Assembly: GCA_964615305.1 (NCBI GenBank)
Contig: CAZTNA010000004.1
Location: 62,001 to 126,000 of the forward strand
Length of the DNA: 64,000 nt
Reading direction: 5' to 3'
From: Bog-950 sp964615305
GTDB lineage: Bacteria > Bacteroidota > Bacteroidia > Chitinophagales > LD1
The notes under the pieces were generated by a model. That model saw only the letters and a program-made list of their open reading frames with translations, had not been told where the DNA came from and did no database searches. The translations under genes were made by a program, and so were the position numbers. Below are positions 52,434 through 61,905 of the stretch, one piece after another. The stretch's first letter is position 1. Each line of letters opens with the position of its first letter.

Positions 52434-53369
52434 ATGAAAATTACCGTAGTAGGAGCAGGAGCCGTAGGCGCTACCGTTGCCGACAATATTGTGCGCAAGG
52501 AACTTTGCCACGAATTAGTATTAGTAGATATTAAAGAAGGCATTGCCGAAGGCAAAGCCATGGACATGAGCCAGACAGCCACTTTGCTTGGCTTCGACAC
52601 AAGAATTACCGGCTCTACCAACGACTATACAAAAACTGCCGGTACCGATGTGGCAGTTATTACTTCAGGTATTCCGCGCAAACCGGGTATGACGCGTGAG
52701 GAACTGATTGGCACTAATGCTTCTATTGTAAAAGGAGTAACAGAAAACATTTTGAAACATTCACCTAATGCCATCATAGTAGTTATCAGCAATCCGATGG
52801 ATACTATGACTTACCTCGCTTTAAAATCAAGCGGCCTGCCTAAAAACAGAATTATAGGTATGGGAGGAATTCTGGATAGCTCTCGTTTTAAGTATTACCT
52901 CACACAAGCATTAGGTTGCTCTGCATCTGACTTACATGCAGTGGTAATTGGTGGCCACGGAGATACTACCATGATACCACTTACCCGTTTAGCTACATTG
53001 AACGGAAACCCTGTGAGCAATACTTTAGATACTGCCACACTTCAAAAAATAGCAGCCGACACTATGGTGGGCGGTGCTACTCTTACTAAACTGATTGGCA
53101 CATCTGCCTGGTATGCTCCGGGTGCGGCTGGTGCTGCACTGGTAGAGAGCATTGTTCGTGACGAAAAGAAAGTTTTCACTTGCTGCGTTTCTCTTGAGGG
53201 CGAATACGGACAAAAAGATATTTGCCTCGGTGTGCCGGTAGTAATTGGCAAAAACGGCTGGGAAAAAATTATTGACTACAAACTAACTGCCGATGAGCAG
53301 GATGCATTTAACAAGAGTGCAGAAGCCGTTCGCAGTATGAACAGTGTATTGAGCACGCTTACACTGTAA
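52434..53369 (+). CDS. mdh: Malate dehydrogenase
   Basis: Oxidises malate to oxaloacetate in the TCA cycle. The 311-residue protein is of the LDH-like MDH class: GAGAVGATVADN at the N-terminus, substrate arginines in IPRKPGMTREEL, and the catalytic histidine in GGHGDTTMIP. The frame is open upstream, but the ATG at 52434 gives the normal N-terminus and follows the promoter. Confidence 0.97.
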   Translation: MKITVVGAGAVGATVADNIVRKELCHELVLVDIKEGIAEGKAMDMSQTATLLGFDTRITGSTNDYTKTAGTDVAVITSGIPRKPGMTREELIGTNASIVKGVTENILKHSPNAIIVVISNPMDTMTYLALKSSGLPKNRIIGMGGILDSSRFKYYLTQALGCSASDLHAVVIGGHGDTTMIPLTRLATLNGNPVSNTLDTATLQKIAADTMVGGATLTKLIGTSAWYAPGAAGAALVESIVRDEKKVFTCCVSLEGEYGQKDICLGVPVVIGKNGWEKIIDYKLTADEQDAFNKSAEAVRSMNSVLSTLTL

Positions 53370-53389
53370 TCAAAAAACGTTTCAGTATT

Positions 53390-53421
53390 AAGCCCTCTGG
53401 ATTTTTTCAGGGGGCTTTTTG
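53390..53421 (+). terminator. Rho-independent terminator of mdh
   Basis: AAGCCCTCTG at 53390-53399 pairs with CAGGGGGCTT at 53408-53417 with one G-U pair; a T-run follows. A small CCCC/GGGG stem lies just after it. Confidence 0.85.
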
Positions 53422-53460
53422 TTTGGACTGATTAAGTCCCCTTCAGGGGTTTTAGGGGTA

Positions 53461-53495
53461 AAAAAGAAAGTCCGCGCAGGACGCACGGACTTTCG
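53461..53495 (-). terminator. Rho-independent terminator of the coiled-coil gene
   Basis: GAAAGTCCG at 53467-53475 pairs with CGGACTTTC at 53487-53495. On the minus strand the stem is followed by TTTTTT, directly after the stop of the coiled-coil gene. Confidence 0.85.
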
Positions 53496-53517
53496 ACACA
53501 CTAACTAAGACGCCCCG

Positions 53518-53898
53518 TTACGAGGCAAGGGAAAGCATTTTACTTACACGATATTTTAGAATAAAAACAGCCTTTTCAGTTCTCAAAATTCTGTCGCGTA
53601 AGCGATTGTTTTCTATTAAATCTGCTAAAGTCAGCAGTTGGTTACCTTCTTGGTGTAAAGATCGCTGTTGTCTAGTAATTATTTCATGACTTAGTTCACC
53701 TACAACATTTTTTTGCAAAATAAGTTCGGTTCTTAACGCGTGTAAATCGCGTTGAAAATGTAAATCATACACGGTAGATTGCAACTGACGGGTAATACTG
53801 TCCATATTTTGCAGATGCTCGGTATAAGCATGCAGCGAACTAAGCCAATCGCTGTGCAATTTTTCAACTCCTGTTTCTGTAATTTTTACGGTATCCAT
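53518..53898 (-). CDS. Orphan coiled-coil protein of unknown function
   Basis: 126 residues, predicted almost all helix, with no signal peptide, Cys or membrane segment. Leu, Ile and Val recur with heptad-like spacing across about 20-115, so it probably forms a coiled coil or helical bundle. I recognise no family. It stands alone: its own strong terminator downstream and 247 bases upstream to the divergent SprB gene. The compact unit and the ordinary composition argue that it is real. Confidence 0.65.
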   Translation of the reverse strand: MDTVKITETGVEKLHSDWLSSLHAYTEHLQNMDSITRQLQSTVYDLHFQRDLHALRTELILQKNVVGELSHEIITRQQRSLHQEGNQLLTLADLIENNRLRDRILRTEKAVFILKYRVSKMLSLAS

Positions 53899-54095
53899 AA
53901 CGCTTCTACTCTAATACGCCATGAAAACGTTTGGCACTCACAATTAGTGTGTCGAGTTAAGTTTTTTTTAGAAAAATGACAATTCTGTGACAATTGTATT
54001 TGTTAGAGAATCCACTAAGCAGATTTTCACCCGGCTATCCGTCCTGATTTGTTGTGATTATAGTGTTAAAAACTGCCGCAAAAATATTTTGAAAA

Positions 54096-54143
54096 ATGGA
54101 AACTAAAGATGTAGCTTCCGTTACTGTAAAAGAAAACACCTGA
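54096..54143 (+). other. Possible 15-codon leader ORF before the SprB-repeat gene
   Basis: ATG at 54096 reads 15 codons (METKDVASVTVKENT) and stops with TGA at 54141-54143, two bases before the ATG of the large gene. The spacing would allow reinitiation. It may be chance. The rest of the 53899-54145 gap shows no other feature. Confidence 0.3.
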
Positions 54144-54145
54144 CC

Positions 54146-57100
54146 ATGAAAAATATTTTACGCTTTGCATTTGCTTTAGGTGTATTGTTTTTTTTGGGAA
54201 AAGAAACTTATAGCCAGTGCCCGCAGGCGGTAACACTTTCGGTGCAAAATCCATCATTTGAAGGACCCGCACAGGCACACGTTACACCCTCTCCTTGGAC
54301 CAACTGCTTATCTAACCAAACTCCCGATACACAACCCGGCAATTGGGGAGTAACCATGCCGCCTACCAATGGTAGTACCTACTTAGGTTTGGTACACGAA
54401 ATTTCATCGGGGTGGCAGGAAGGTGCAGCACAACTGCTAAGTTCACCCATGATAGCAGGCACCACTTATAACTTTACCATTGATTTAGCCAATTCATCAG
54501 CCACAGGCGGAGGGTTAGTGCCAGGATGCATTGAGTTGCAGATATGGGGGTCAAACAGTGCCTGCGATCAGGCGCAGCTTCTTTGGTCTTCAGGTAACAT
54601 TACCCCATTTGATGTTTGGCAAACACATACCGTATCTATAACACCTACCAGCAACTGGACATACATTAACCTTCTATCACACAGTCTGGGTTGCACTGCT
54701 GACCCATATATCTTGGTTGATAACATGAGCCCTATTGTGCCTACCAACGTTTCGGTAACTACACAGCTGCTAAACAATGTTTCATGTTTAGGTGGTAATA
54801 CAGGTCAGGCTTCAGCAACAGCCACCGGGCAAAACACCCCGTTTACTTACGCCTGGAGTTCGTCACCGCCACAAACCGGCTCTATGCTTAACAATGTAGG
54901 TGCCGGAACATATACCGTTACAGCTACAGACGCTTCAGGGTGTACGGCTACTGCTTCGGTAGTTATTGGCCCCGGCAATGTATTAACGCTAACACCCACT
55001 GTAACCCATGTCTCATGTTTTGGTGGTAGTAATGGAGCCGTAAATATTGCGGTAAGTGGTGGAACCGGTACTGTTAACTATGCTTGGAATCCGGCAGCGG
55101 GCAACGTGCAAAATCGTACTAATGCGGTGGCTGGCAGTTATTCGGTTACAGCTACAGATGGTGGTGGTTGTACAGCTTCAGTAAGCGCTACAGTAACACA
55201 GCCCGCGCAACTTACTGTAACCGGAAACGTAACACACGCTACTTGTACTTCTACCGGGTCAGTAACTTCCGGCACCGGTGGCGGCACCCCCGGCTATACT
55301 TACACTTGGAACACAACACCTGTTCAGTCAACAGCCAGTGCAGGTAATTTGAGTGGTGGTACATACACCCTTACCGTAACTGATGCCAATTCGTGTACGG
55401 CATCAGCTGCATTTGTTGTCAATCCGGCACCCAATGCTCCAACGGTTACACTTACCCCCAATCAGGTCTTGTGCTTCGGGCAAAGCAACGGTAGTATTAC
55501 TTCTTCAGTAAGCAATGGAACACCTGGTTTTAGTTACCAATGGAGTACCGTTCCCACTCAAACAAATGCAACTGCATCTAACCTTACAACAGGTGCTTAC
55601 TCCGTTACTGTGCGCGATGCCAACAATTGCACCACAAGTGCTTCTGCCACCATTTCGCAACCTAACCAACTAGCAGTTTCTGCTACATCTACCCAGGTGA
55701 TGTGTTTTGGTCAAAGCACAGGTTCTGCATCTGCCATAGTTACTGGCGGAACCGGTAATGCTACATTTAGTTGGAACACCACACCTGTCCAAAGCACTGC
55801 CACGGCAAGTAATTTACCGGCCGGTAGTTACACCGTAACAGTAACAGATGCGAATAGCTGCACGGCCACGGCTTCTACATCAGTCTCTCAACCAACTACA
55901 GCCGTAACGGCAACAGCTACTTCTACCAATGTGATGTGTTTTGGCGCAGCCACAGGAACTACCACAGTAGCTGCCAGCGGAGGTACGGCCGGTTACACCT
56001 ATCTATGGAACACAAACCCAACACAAACCTCATCAACACTGGTAAACAGAGTTGCCGGTGTTTATACAATAACAGTAACAGATAACAACGGATGCACCGC
56101 CACCGCAAGCACCACCATTTCGCAACCGGCCTCACCGGTTACTGTAAGCATTACCTTAAGTGCACCGCTTTGCTTTGGTCAACCATCCGCCACGGCCACA
56201 GCTGTAGCTACTGGCGGAACAGGTAGCCATAACTTTGTGTGGAATTCAACTCCGCCACAGAACACGGCCACAGCCACCAATTTACCGGCAGGTAATTACA
56301 CAGTAACTGCTACCGATGCCAATAACTGCTCGTCATCAGCATCGGTGAGCATAGCGCCTGCACCAACCGCACTTACCACTACCATTTCTCATAACGATGT
56401 TTTGTGTTTTGGCGCTAGTACCGGCAGCGTAACTGTAGTTGCATCTGGCAGTTACGGCAGCTATACCTACTTGTGGAACTCTACACCACAACAAACTTCT
56501 GCATCAGCTTCACAACTACCAGCAGCAACTTACACCGTTACGGTTACTGATTTGCAAGGCTGCACAGCTACTGCCAGCGATGTAGTTACTCAGCCGGCTA
56601 CTCCGATTTCAGTTTCAGCTACAGCCGTTGACGTGCTGTGTTTTGGCGATGCTACGGGTAGTGCCACAGCCGTAGGGGTAGGTGGTACCGGAACCATCAA
56701 TTATGTTTGGAGTACTACACCTGCTCAAAATACAGCTACTGCTGTAGCGCTGGTTGCAGGCTCTTATACAGTAACCGCTACCGATGTTAACACTTGTTCG
56801 CAAACAGCGCAGGTAACAATTAATCAACCGGCAGCACCTTTACTGGCTAGCCAAGTTACAACAAACGTTTTATGCCATGGAAACAGCACAGGCGCCATTC
56901 AGGTAATCGCTTCAGGAGGCACAGCAGCATACAATTATCAATGGAGTGTAACTCCAACGGTTAATGCGGCAAATGCCATAGGATTGGTGGCCGGTATGTA
57001 TTCCGTAACTGTTACTGATGCCAACGGCTGTAGTGTGGGTATTCAAAACATGGTAGTGGCAGAACCAACGGCATTAAACATTGCTACATTAGCAACAAAC

Positions 57101-58045
57101 GTTTCATGTCCTAATCACGGTGATGGACGTGTTATGGCTACAGTTACCGGAGGTGTGAATCCATACACATACAGTTGGAACAATGGCCATACATTACCGG
57201 ATAACAACAATTTGAATGGAGGTGTATATTCATTGCAGTTGACAGATGCAAACGGGTGCACAGCGTCAGCCTCGGATGTAGTCATTGAACTACCGGGAGT
57301 ATCCCTTACAGGAAACGCCACAAATGTTCTTTGCTTTCCGCTAAAAAACGGGGCAGTAGATGTTACGGCAACGTCTTCATTTATGCCGTTACAATTTGAA
57401 TGGAGCAATTATGCTGCTTCTGAAGACATTTCAGCATTAGACACAGGCAGCTACACAGTAACTGTTACCGATGCGCACAATTGCAAGGCCGAACAAAGTT
57501 TTCAGATAAGTAATGACGAAGTGTTTTCGATGAACGCATCACCGGATACCGTTACTATTGATTTGGGGCAAACTGTTCAATTGAATGTAGCTGCTACATC
57601 AAGTAGCTTAGGGTCTGTTCAGTGGTTGCCTTCAAACGGGCTAAACTGCAACGATTGTTTTAACCCCGTCTCATCAGCCATTGACGATATTACTTACACG
57701 GTGAATGGTGTAGATATAAACGGCTGCACCGCTACTGACGAGATTGTAGTGAAAGTAATACCTAAGTATGTGCTGTTTGTTCCCAATGCTTTTACTCCCA
57801 ACGGAGATGGCAATAATGATTTTTTTGAAGTGTTTGGAAATAAAGAAGCATGGAAACAGTTTCATGTGGCACTGTTTAACAGGTGGGGCGAAAAAGTGTA
57901 TGAAAGCGAGAACATGAACTTTAAATGGGATGGAAGTTTCAAATCGGGTATTGTTCCCGGGGTTTATATTTATACTGTGAAGGTGGTTTATCTCGACAAC
58001 TATACCGACAAAATGTATAAAGGCTCCGTTACTTTGCTTCGATAG
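54146..58045 (+). CDS. SprB-repeat surface protein with gliding-motility-type C-terminal domain
   Basis: 1299 residues. A signal peptide covers about 1-23 (ETYSQ). A jelly-roll domain spans about 25-200. Twelve SprB-type repeats of about 75-80 residues run from about 205 to 1120, most opening with V-x-C-F-G and carrying a second Cys in GCTATAS-like strands, so each may hold a disulfide. The third repeat has lost the CFG opening. The C-terminus (FVPNAFTPNGDGNNDFF at about 1211, then FNRWGEKVYES) is the CHU_C or type B sorting domain that sends adhesins such as SprB through the T9SS. It is probably a cell-surface adhesin for gliding or attachment. Nearby gliding genes are absent. Confidence 0.9.
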   Translation: MKNILRFAFALGVLFFLGKETYSQCPQAVTLSVQNPSFEGPAQAHVTPSPWTNCLSNQTPDTQPGNWGVTMPPTNGSTYLGLVHEISSGWQEGAAQLLSSPMIAGTTYNFTIDLANSSATGGGLVPGCIELQIWGSNSACDQAQLLWSSGNITPFDVWQTHTVSITPTSNWTYINLLSHSLGCTADPYILVDNMSPIVPTNVSVTTQLLNNVSCLGGNTGQASATATGQNTPFTYAWSSSPPQTGSMLNNVGAGTYTVTATDASGCTATASVVIGPGNVLTLTPTVTHVSCFGGSNGAVNIAVSGGTGTVNYAWNPAAGNVQNRTNAVAGSYSVTATDGGGCTASVSATVTQPAQLTVTGNVTHATCTSTGSVTSGTGGGTPGYTYTWNTTPVQSTASAGNLSGGTYTLTVTDANSCTASAAFVVNPAPNAPTVTLTPNQVLCFGQSNGSITSSVSNGTPGFSYQWSTVPTQTNATASNLTTGAYSVTVRDANNCTTSASATISQPNQLAVSATSTQVMCFGQSTGSASAIVTGGTGNATFSWNTTPVQSTATASNLPAGSYTVTVTDANSCTATASTSVSQPTTAVTATATSTNVMCFGAATGTTTVAASGGTAGYTYLWNTNPTQTSSTLVNRVAGVYTITVTDNNGCTATASTTISQPASPVTVSITLSAPLCFGQPSATATAVATGGTGSHNFVWNSTPPQNTATATNLPAGNYTVTATDANNCSSSASVSIAPAPTALTTTISHNDVLCFGASTGSVTVVASGSYGSYTYLWNSTPQQTSASASQLPAATYTVTVTDLQGCTATASDVVTQPATPISVSATAVDVLCFGDATGSATAVGVGGTGTINYVWSTTPAQNTATAVALVAGSYTVTATDVNTCSQTAQVTINQPAAPLLASQVTTNVLCHGNSTGAIQVIASGGTAAYNYQWSVTPTVNAANAIGLVAGMYSVTVTDANGCSVGIQNMVVAEPTALNIATLATNVSCPNHGDGRVMATVTGGVNPYTYSWNNGHTLPDNNNLNGGVYSLQLTDANGCTASASDVVIELPGVSLTGNATNVLCFPLKNGAVDVTATSSFMPLQFEWSNYAASEDISALDTGSYTVTVTDAHNCKAEQSFQISNDEVFSMNASPDTVTIDLGQTVQLNVAATSSSLGSVQWLPSNGLNCNDCFNPVSSAIDDITYTVNGVDINGCTATDEIVVKVIPKYVLFVPNAFTPNGDGNNDFFEVFGNKEAWKQFHVALFNRWGEKVYESENMNFKWDGSFKSGIVPGVYIYTVKVVYLDNYTDKMYKGSVTLLR
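54760..57500 (+). repeat. Tandem SprB-repeat array within the gliding-type gene
   Basis: Twelve diverged units of about 230 bases in tandem. They are alike in protein (V-x-C-F-G openings, T-V-T-D-x-x-x-C-T-A strands) but not identical in DNA. Boundaries are approximate. Confidence 0.8.
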
Positions 58046-58106
58046 TTCAAGCTACTCAGCCTTACAGTTTAGTGAAAACTATCCGTTCGGTTGTAGAGGC
58101 AATTTG

Positions 58107-58114
58107 TAATTTCG
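58107..58114 (+). promoter_or_regulatory. Candidate -7 element of the P450 gene
   Basis: TAATTTCG, the TAnnTTCG variant, ends 19 bases before the ATG at 58134. No ideal -33 TTG is present. Confidence 0.35.
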
Positions 58115-58133
58115 TAAGTGCAAATTGCTTCTT

Positions 58134-59504
58134 ATGACTGCCCCTAAAACTTTTAAAACTGCACCGGAACCCAGAGAAAAACATTGGCTGTTTGGCAGTG
58201 GTTATCAATTGCGTGAAAACGCCCACGAAGTTATACCCTTAATAGCTAAAAAGTATGGCGATATTTTCAGTTTGTCGCTTCCATTTACGCGCATTCTTAT
58301 AGCAGGTACACCGGAGTGTGCTCGGTATGTTTTGGTTGACAACAATAAAAACTACCACAAAAGTTTGGCGTACGAAATGCTTGGGGTATTACTTGGTAAC
58401 GGTTTGCTTACCAGTGAAGGTGATTTTTGGAGAAAGCAAAGACGCCTGATTCAACCATCGTTTCACAAACAAAAACTAGCGGAACTTACACAGATGATGG
58501 TAAAGAGGGTAGAACAGGAAGTAAGTGAAATGGGGGAGAGGGCCGCCACCGGAAATTACTTTGATGTATCACTGACTATGACTAGGCTTACGTTAGAAGT
58601 AATATCGCAAGCACTTTTCAGCGATGGGGTAGAAGATAAGGCAGAGTTGATAGGTGAACAAATTACTTTGCTTAATCAATATGCTACTGATAAGCTAAAC
58701 TCCCCTATCCGTTTGCCGGCATTGTTTCCTACGCCAACCAACATTAAAGAACGAAGAGCAGTAAAACTTCTGGATGACATTATCTATGATATTATAAATA
58801 CACGGAGAAACGGAGGGGAATCTAAGAGCGACTTGCTTTCTATGCTTCTTGATGCACGGGACGAAGATACTGGCGAGTCAATGGACAACCGACAATTACG
58901 TGATGAGGTAATGACCATTTTTATAGCAGGCAACGAAACTACTGCTAATGCCATGTCGTGGATTTTGTATTTGCTTTCGCAACACCCTGATAAGGAAGCA
59001 AAGATGATGAAGGAAATTGACGAAAAGCTAGATGACGGTACAGAGTTGAACTTTCAAAACATACTCGGGTTTCAATATGTAAGGCAGGTGATAGATGAAA
59101 GTTTACGATTGTTTCCACCGGCATGGGTAGTTGGCAGAAGAAACTACGAAGACGATGAAATAGGAGGATACTATGTAAAGAAAGGCACAAACGTGCTGCT
59201 GCCTATTTACTATTTGCACCGCAGCGAAAAATATTGGAATGACCCGCTTGCATTTAAGCCGGAAAGATTTGTGCCCGAATTGAAAAATAATATAGATCGC
59301 TATGTGTATTTTCCATTTGGTGGCGGGCCGCGTTTATGTATTGGCAACAACTTTTCCATTATGGAGATGCAGATAATACTGATAAAACTCTACAGAGAAT
59401 TTACTTTCCGTTTAAAGGAAAACTTTGTTGTAGAACCCGAGCCCCTGATAACACTAAGACCCAAGTACGGTATGATGATGAAGGCGGTGCGAAGAGTCCG
59501 ATAA
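58134..59504 (+). CDS. Cytochrome P450
   Basis: A 456-residue heme monooxygenase, free-standing and without a fused reductase. The heme ligand is C402 in FGGGPRLCIGN. The I-helix oxygen-binding motif is AGNETTA and the K-helix motif is ESLR. The overall likeness is to the CYP102/fatty-acid hydroxylase side of the family, so a fatty acid or a hydrophobic metabolite is the likely substrate. It converges on an acyl-CoA dehydrogenase gene with 1 base between the stops. No ferredoxin or reductase is adjacent. Confidence 0.94.
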   Translation: MTAPKTFKTAPEPREKHWLFGSGYQLRENAHEVIPLIAKKYGDIFSLSLPFTRILIAGTPECARYVLVDNNKNYHKSLAYEMLGVLLGNGLLTSEGDFWRKQRRLIQPSFHKQKLAELTQMMVKRVEQEVSEMGERAATGNYFDVSLTMTRLTLEVISQALFSDGVEDKAELIGEQITLLNQYATDKLNSPIRLPALFPTPTNIKERRAVKLLDDIIYDIINTRRNGGESKSDLLSMLLDARDEDTGESMDNRQLRDEVMTIFIAGNETTANAMSWILYLLSQHPDKEAKMMKEIDEKLDDGTELNFQNILGFQYVRQVIDESLRLFPPAWVVGRRNYEDDEIGGYYVKKGTNVLLPIYYLHRSEKYWNDPLAFKPERFVPELKNNIDRYVYFPFGGGPRLCIGNNFSIMEMQIILIKLYREFTFRLKENFVVEPEPLITLRPKYGMMMKAVRRVR

Positions 59505-59505
59505 G

Positions 59506-60654
59506 CTACTTCAGCACATTACGGGCAATTAACTCTTTCATTATTTCGTTAGTGCCGGCATAAATACGTTGCACACGAGCATCTGCCCAGGCGCGTGCTA
59601 CATGATACTCCCAAATATAGCCATAGCCCCCGTGCAATTGAAGACATTCGTCAGCCACACTGCTTTGTAAATCGGTAAGCCAGTACTTAGCCATAGAAGC
59701 AGTTGCTTGGTCTAACTTCTTTTCACAATGAAGTTCAACACAGCGATCAATAAATGTTCTGCCTATGGTTACCTGTGTAGCTAGTTCTGCAAGTTTAAAC
59801 CGCGTGTTTTGCAACTCTGAAATTGGCTTGCCAAACGCTATACGATCCTTGGTGTATTGCACTGTTTTTTCTAATGCACCTTCGGCAGCGCCAATGGCAG
59901 CTAATGAAACAACCAATCTTTCCTGCGAAAGTTCTGTCATCATATACTTAAAACCTTCACCTTCGTTACCCAACAGGTTTTCTTTAGGTACTTCCACATT
60001 TTCGAAAAACAGTTCGCACGTATCTTGTGCGTGCAATCCAATTTTTTCAAACGGACGGCCTTTGGTAAAACCCTTCATGGTAGAATCCATTACAAGTAAA
60101 GAAGTCCCTTTGGCTCCTTTTGTTGGGTCGGTCTTTACGGCCACTACACAAACATCGCTCAGGTATCCATTTGTAATAAAAGTTTTTGAACCATTTACTA
60201 AATAGAAGTCACCTTTATCTACGGCCGTAGTTTTAATGTTTTGAAGATCACTCCCGGCACCAGGCTCGGTCATGGCTATAGCGGCAATCCATTCGCCCGA
60301 TACAAGTTTTGGTAAATACTTTTGTTTGGTAGCTTCTTTTCCGTAGTGTTCAATGTATGGCGCTACAATATCTGAATGTAACGGGTAACCAACAGCCGGT
60401 CCGGCACATCCGGTTTTCGAAAGCTCCTCAGTAACAATTGCATTGTATCTAAAATCGCTTATGCCAACTCCACCATACTTTTCATCTACTTGCATGCACA
60501 AGAAGCCCGCTTCGCCAAACTTTAACCAACTTTCACGGCTTACCATTTGTGCTTTTTCCCACTTTGCATTGTTGGGGGTTATTTCTTTGGCTATAAAATC
60601 ACGCACGCTTTGTGCAAACATTTTATGCTCCTCGTTGTAAATGTTGCGTTCCAT
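59506..60654 (-). CDS. Acyl-CoA dehydrogenase, long-chain/isovaleryl-like active site
   Basis: Removes two hydrogens from an acyl-CoA with FAD in beta-oxidation or branched-chain catabolism. The 382-residue enzyme has the FAD/substrate block AMTEPGAGSDLQNIKTTA. The position that holds the catalytic Glu in medium-chain enzymes is Ala (IYAGTNEIMKEL). A Glu in the LSQERLV block fits the alternative base on helix G, as in long-chain and isovaleryl-CoA dehydrogenases. That is family knowledge applied here. It ends 1 base from the P450 stop. Confidence 0.93.
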   Translation of the reverse strand: MERNIYNEEHKMFAQSVRDFIAKEITPNNAKWEKAQMVSRESWLKFGEAGFLCMQVDEKYGGVGISDFRYNAIVTEELSKTGCAGPAVGYPLHSDIVAPYIEHYGKEATKQKYLPKLVSGEWIAAIAMTEPGAGSDLQNIKTTAVDKGDFYLVNGSKTFITNGYLSDVCVVAVKTDPTKGAKGTSLLVMDSTMKGFTKGRPFEKIGLHAQDTCELFFENVEVPKENLLGNEGEGFKYMMTELSQERLVVSLAAIGAAEGALEKTVQYTKDRIAFGKPISELQNTRFKLAELATQVTIGRTFIDRCVELHCEKKLDQATASMAKYWLTDLQSSVADECLQLHGGYGYIWEYHVARAWADARVQRIYAGTNEIMKELIARNVLK

Positions 60655-60728
60655 GTATAAAATTTAAGGAGGCAATGATAACCAAAATCACAAGTTCGTT
60701 TTTAGCTTGCAGCACGTAAGAAGTTAAG

Positions 60729-61382
60729 GTGAATTTCGATATAACAATCATTGAAAAATTGAAAAAGCAACTGCATTTGCCGTTGCCGGGTGAAGTGGCG
60801 CAATATCGCATGGCGCCATCGTACCGTCCTAATTTAACTCGTGAACACATTCTTCAAAACAACCCTCGAAGCAGCGGTGTTATGCTGCTGCTATACAGTA
60901 AAGCAAGTACTCTTTATATAGCGTTTACCGAACGGAAAAAATATGCCGGAGTGCACAGCGGCCAAATGAGTTTTCCGGGGGGCAAAAAAGAAGAGAAGGA
61001 TATTGACTTAACAGATACAGCATTTCGTGAAACCTTCGAAGAAATTGGAATTGCTAAACACCAGATTCAGGTATTGGGCAAACTTAGCGAGTTATATATA
61101 CCACCCAGCAACTACCTTGTTTACCCAACAGTTGGGTATCTTCACTCGCCTTCACCATTTATTCCGCAGCCCGAGGAAGTAGAGAAATTAGTAGAAATAC
61201 CACTTGACTTTTTCTTTGATGATAGCCACGTTAATCTGCATACCGAAATTCGACTGTTCGATTCACAAGTTGTAAAAGTACCTGCTTACGTTTTTGGCGA
61301 ACATATAATATGGGGCGCTACCGCTATTATGCTTAGCGAGTTTACTTTTGTAGTACAACAGGCACTTAAAAAAGAAGGTTAA
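60729..61382 (+). CDS. Nudix hydrolase, CoA-pyrophosphatase type
   Basis: 217 residues. The block SGVMLLLY and the sequence GVHSGQMSFPGGKKE are the NudL/CoA-pyrophosphatase signature, followed by the Nudix helix REtFEEIGI with the catalytic Glu pair. These enzymes split CoA or its thioesters to phosphopantetheine and 3',5'-ADP. The start is a GTG at 60729. Confidence 0.9.
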   Translation: MNFDITIIEKLKKQLHLPLPGEVAQYRMAPSYRPNLTREHILQNNPRSSGVMLLLYSKASTLYIAFTERKKYAGVHSGQMSFPGGKKEEKDIDLTDTAFRETFEEIGIAKHQIQVLGKLSELYIPPSNYLVYPTVGYLHSPSPFIPQPEEVEKLVEIPLDFFFDDSHVNLHTEIRLFDSQVVKVPAYVFGEHIIWGATAIMLSEFTFVVQQALKKEG

Positions 61383-61398
61383 TTTTTTGGCAATGTTG

Positions 61399-61428
61399 TT
61401 GCATGGATATGCATGATTCATAAATTTG
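61399..61428 (+). promoter_or_regulatory. Promoter of the small secreted protein gene
   Basis: TTG at 61399-61401, exactly 19 bases, then TAAATTTG at 61421-61428, a full consensus match. The ATG at 61450 follows 21 bases later. Confidence 0.8.
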
Positions 61429-61449
61429 TTCAGTAAAAAAATAATAAAC

Positions 61450-61875
61450 ATGAAATTTTTATTCGCTACCGTTTTAGCTGTATTAACCTTTTGGGTTTCT
61501 GCACAAACAACACTCCCCGAAAAAACCCAAGTGCAAATGATAGTTACATCTGACATTAGAGAAGCAAAAAACAAAGTAGGAGAAGCAGCATCGTTTGTAG
61601 TGTTTGAAGACGTAAAAGTAGATGGCACCGTGGTGATTTCTAAAGGCACTGCAGTAAGAGCTACCATCACTATTTCAAAAAACCGCGAATTGAAAGTGGA
61701 CATTTCTGATGTTAAAGCTGTTGATGGCACAGCTATTAAACTAAACGACTGCTCGGTGTTTACTACGGCAGCACAAAACTATAATGGAAAAGGAGCGCTG
61801 ATTGCAAAAGGAACACGCAAAAGTTGCTTTACAGCTAAAGAAGAAAAAATAGGATCATCTAACAAACAGTATTAA
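61450..61875 (+). CDS. Small secreted protein of unknown function
   Basis: 141 residues with a signal peptide over about 1-18 (VSAQ). I recognise no family. The mature part of about 120 residues is rich in Val, Lys and Thr and looks like a compact beta domain (FEDVKVDGTVVISKGTAVRA); two Cys (in DCSVF and SCFTA) could pair. A strong promoter 21 bases upstream argues for good expression. The frame starts earlier, but that would enter the promoter. The next small secreted gene follows after 30 bases, so both may be on one message. Confidence 0.75.
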   Translation: MKFLFATVLAVLTFWVSAQTTLPEKTQVQMIVTSDIREAKNKVGEAASFVVFEDVKVDGTVVISKGTAVRATITISKNRELKVDISDVKAVDGTAIKLNDCSVFTTAAQNYNGKGALIAKGTRKSCFTAKEEKIGSSNKQY

Positions 61876-61905
61876 TTAATAGTATCTCACTTAAAGCAAA
61901 TATTC

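Noticed and set aside
54760..57500. Regular repeats that might suggest a CRISPR array
   Set aside because: The period is about 230 bases, the units are diverged and stay in one open frame with SprB motifs; no short identical repeats with spacers are seen.
59765..60205. 146-codon open frame on the plus strand opposite the acyl-CoA dehydrogenase
   Set aside because: The dehydrogenase motifs on the other strand are complete and the frame has no recognisable features.
61263..61730. 155-codon open frame on the minus strand across the Nudix and small secreted genes
   Set aside because: It crosses a consensus promoter and two supported genes on the plus strand; no domain is visible.
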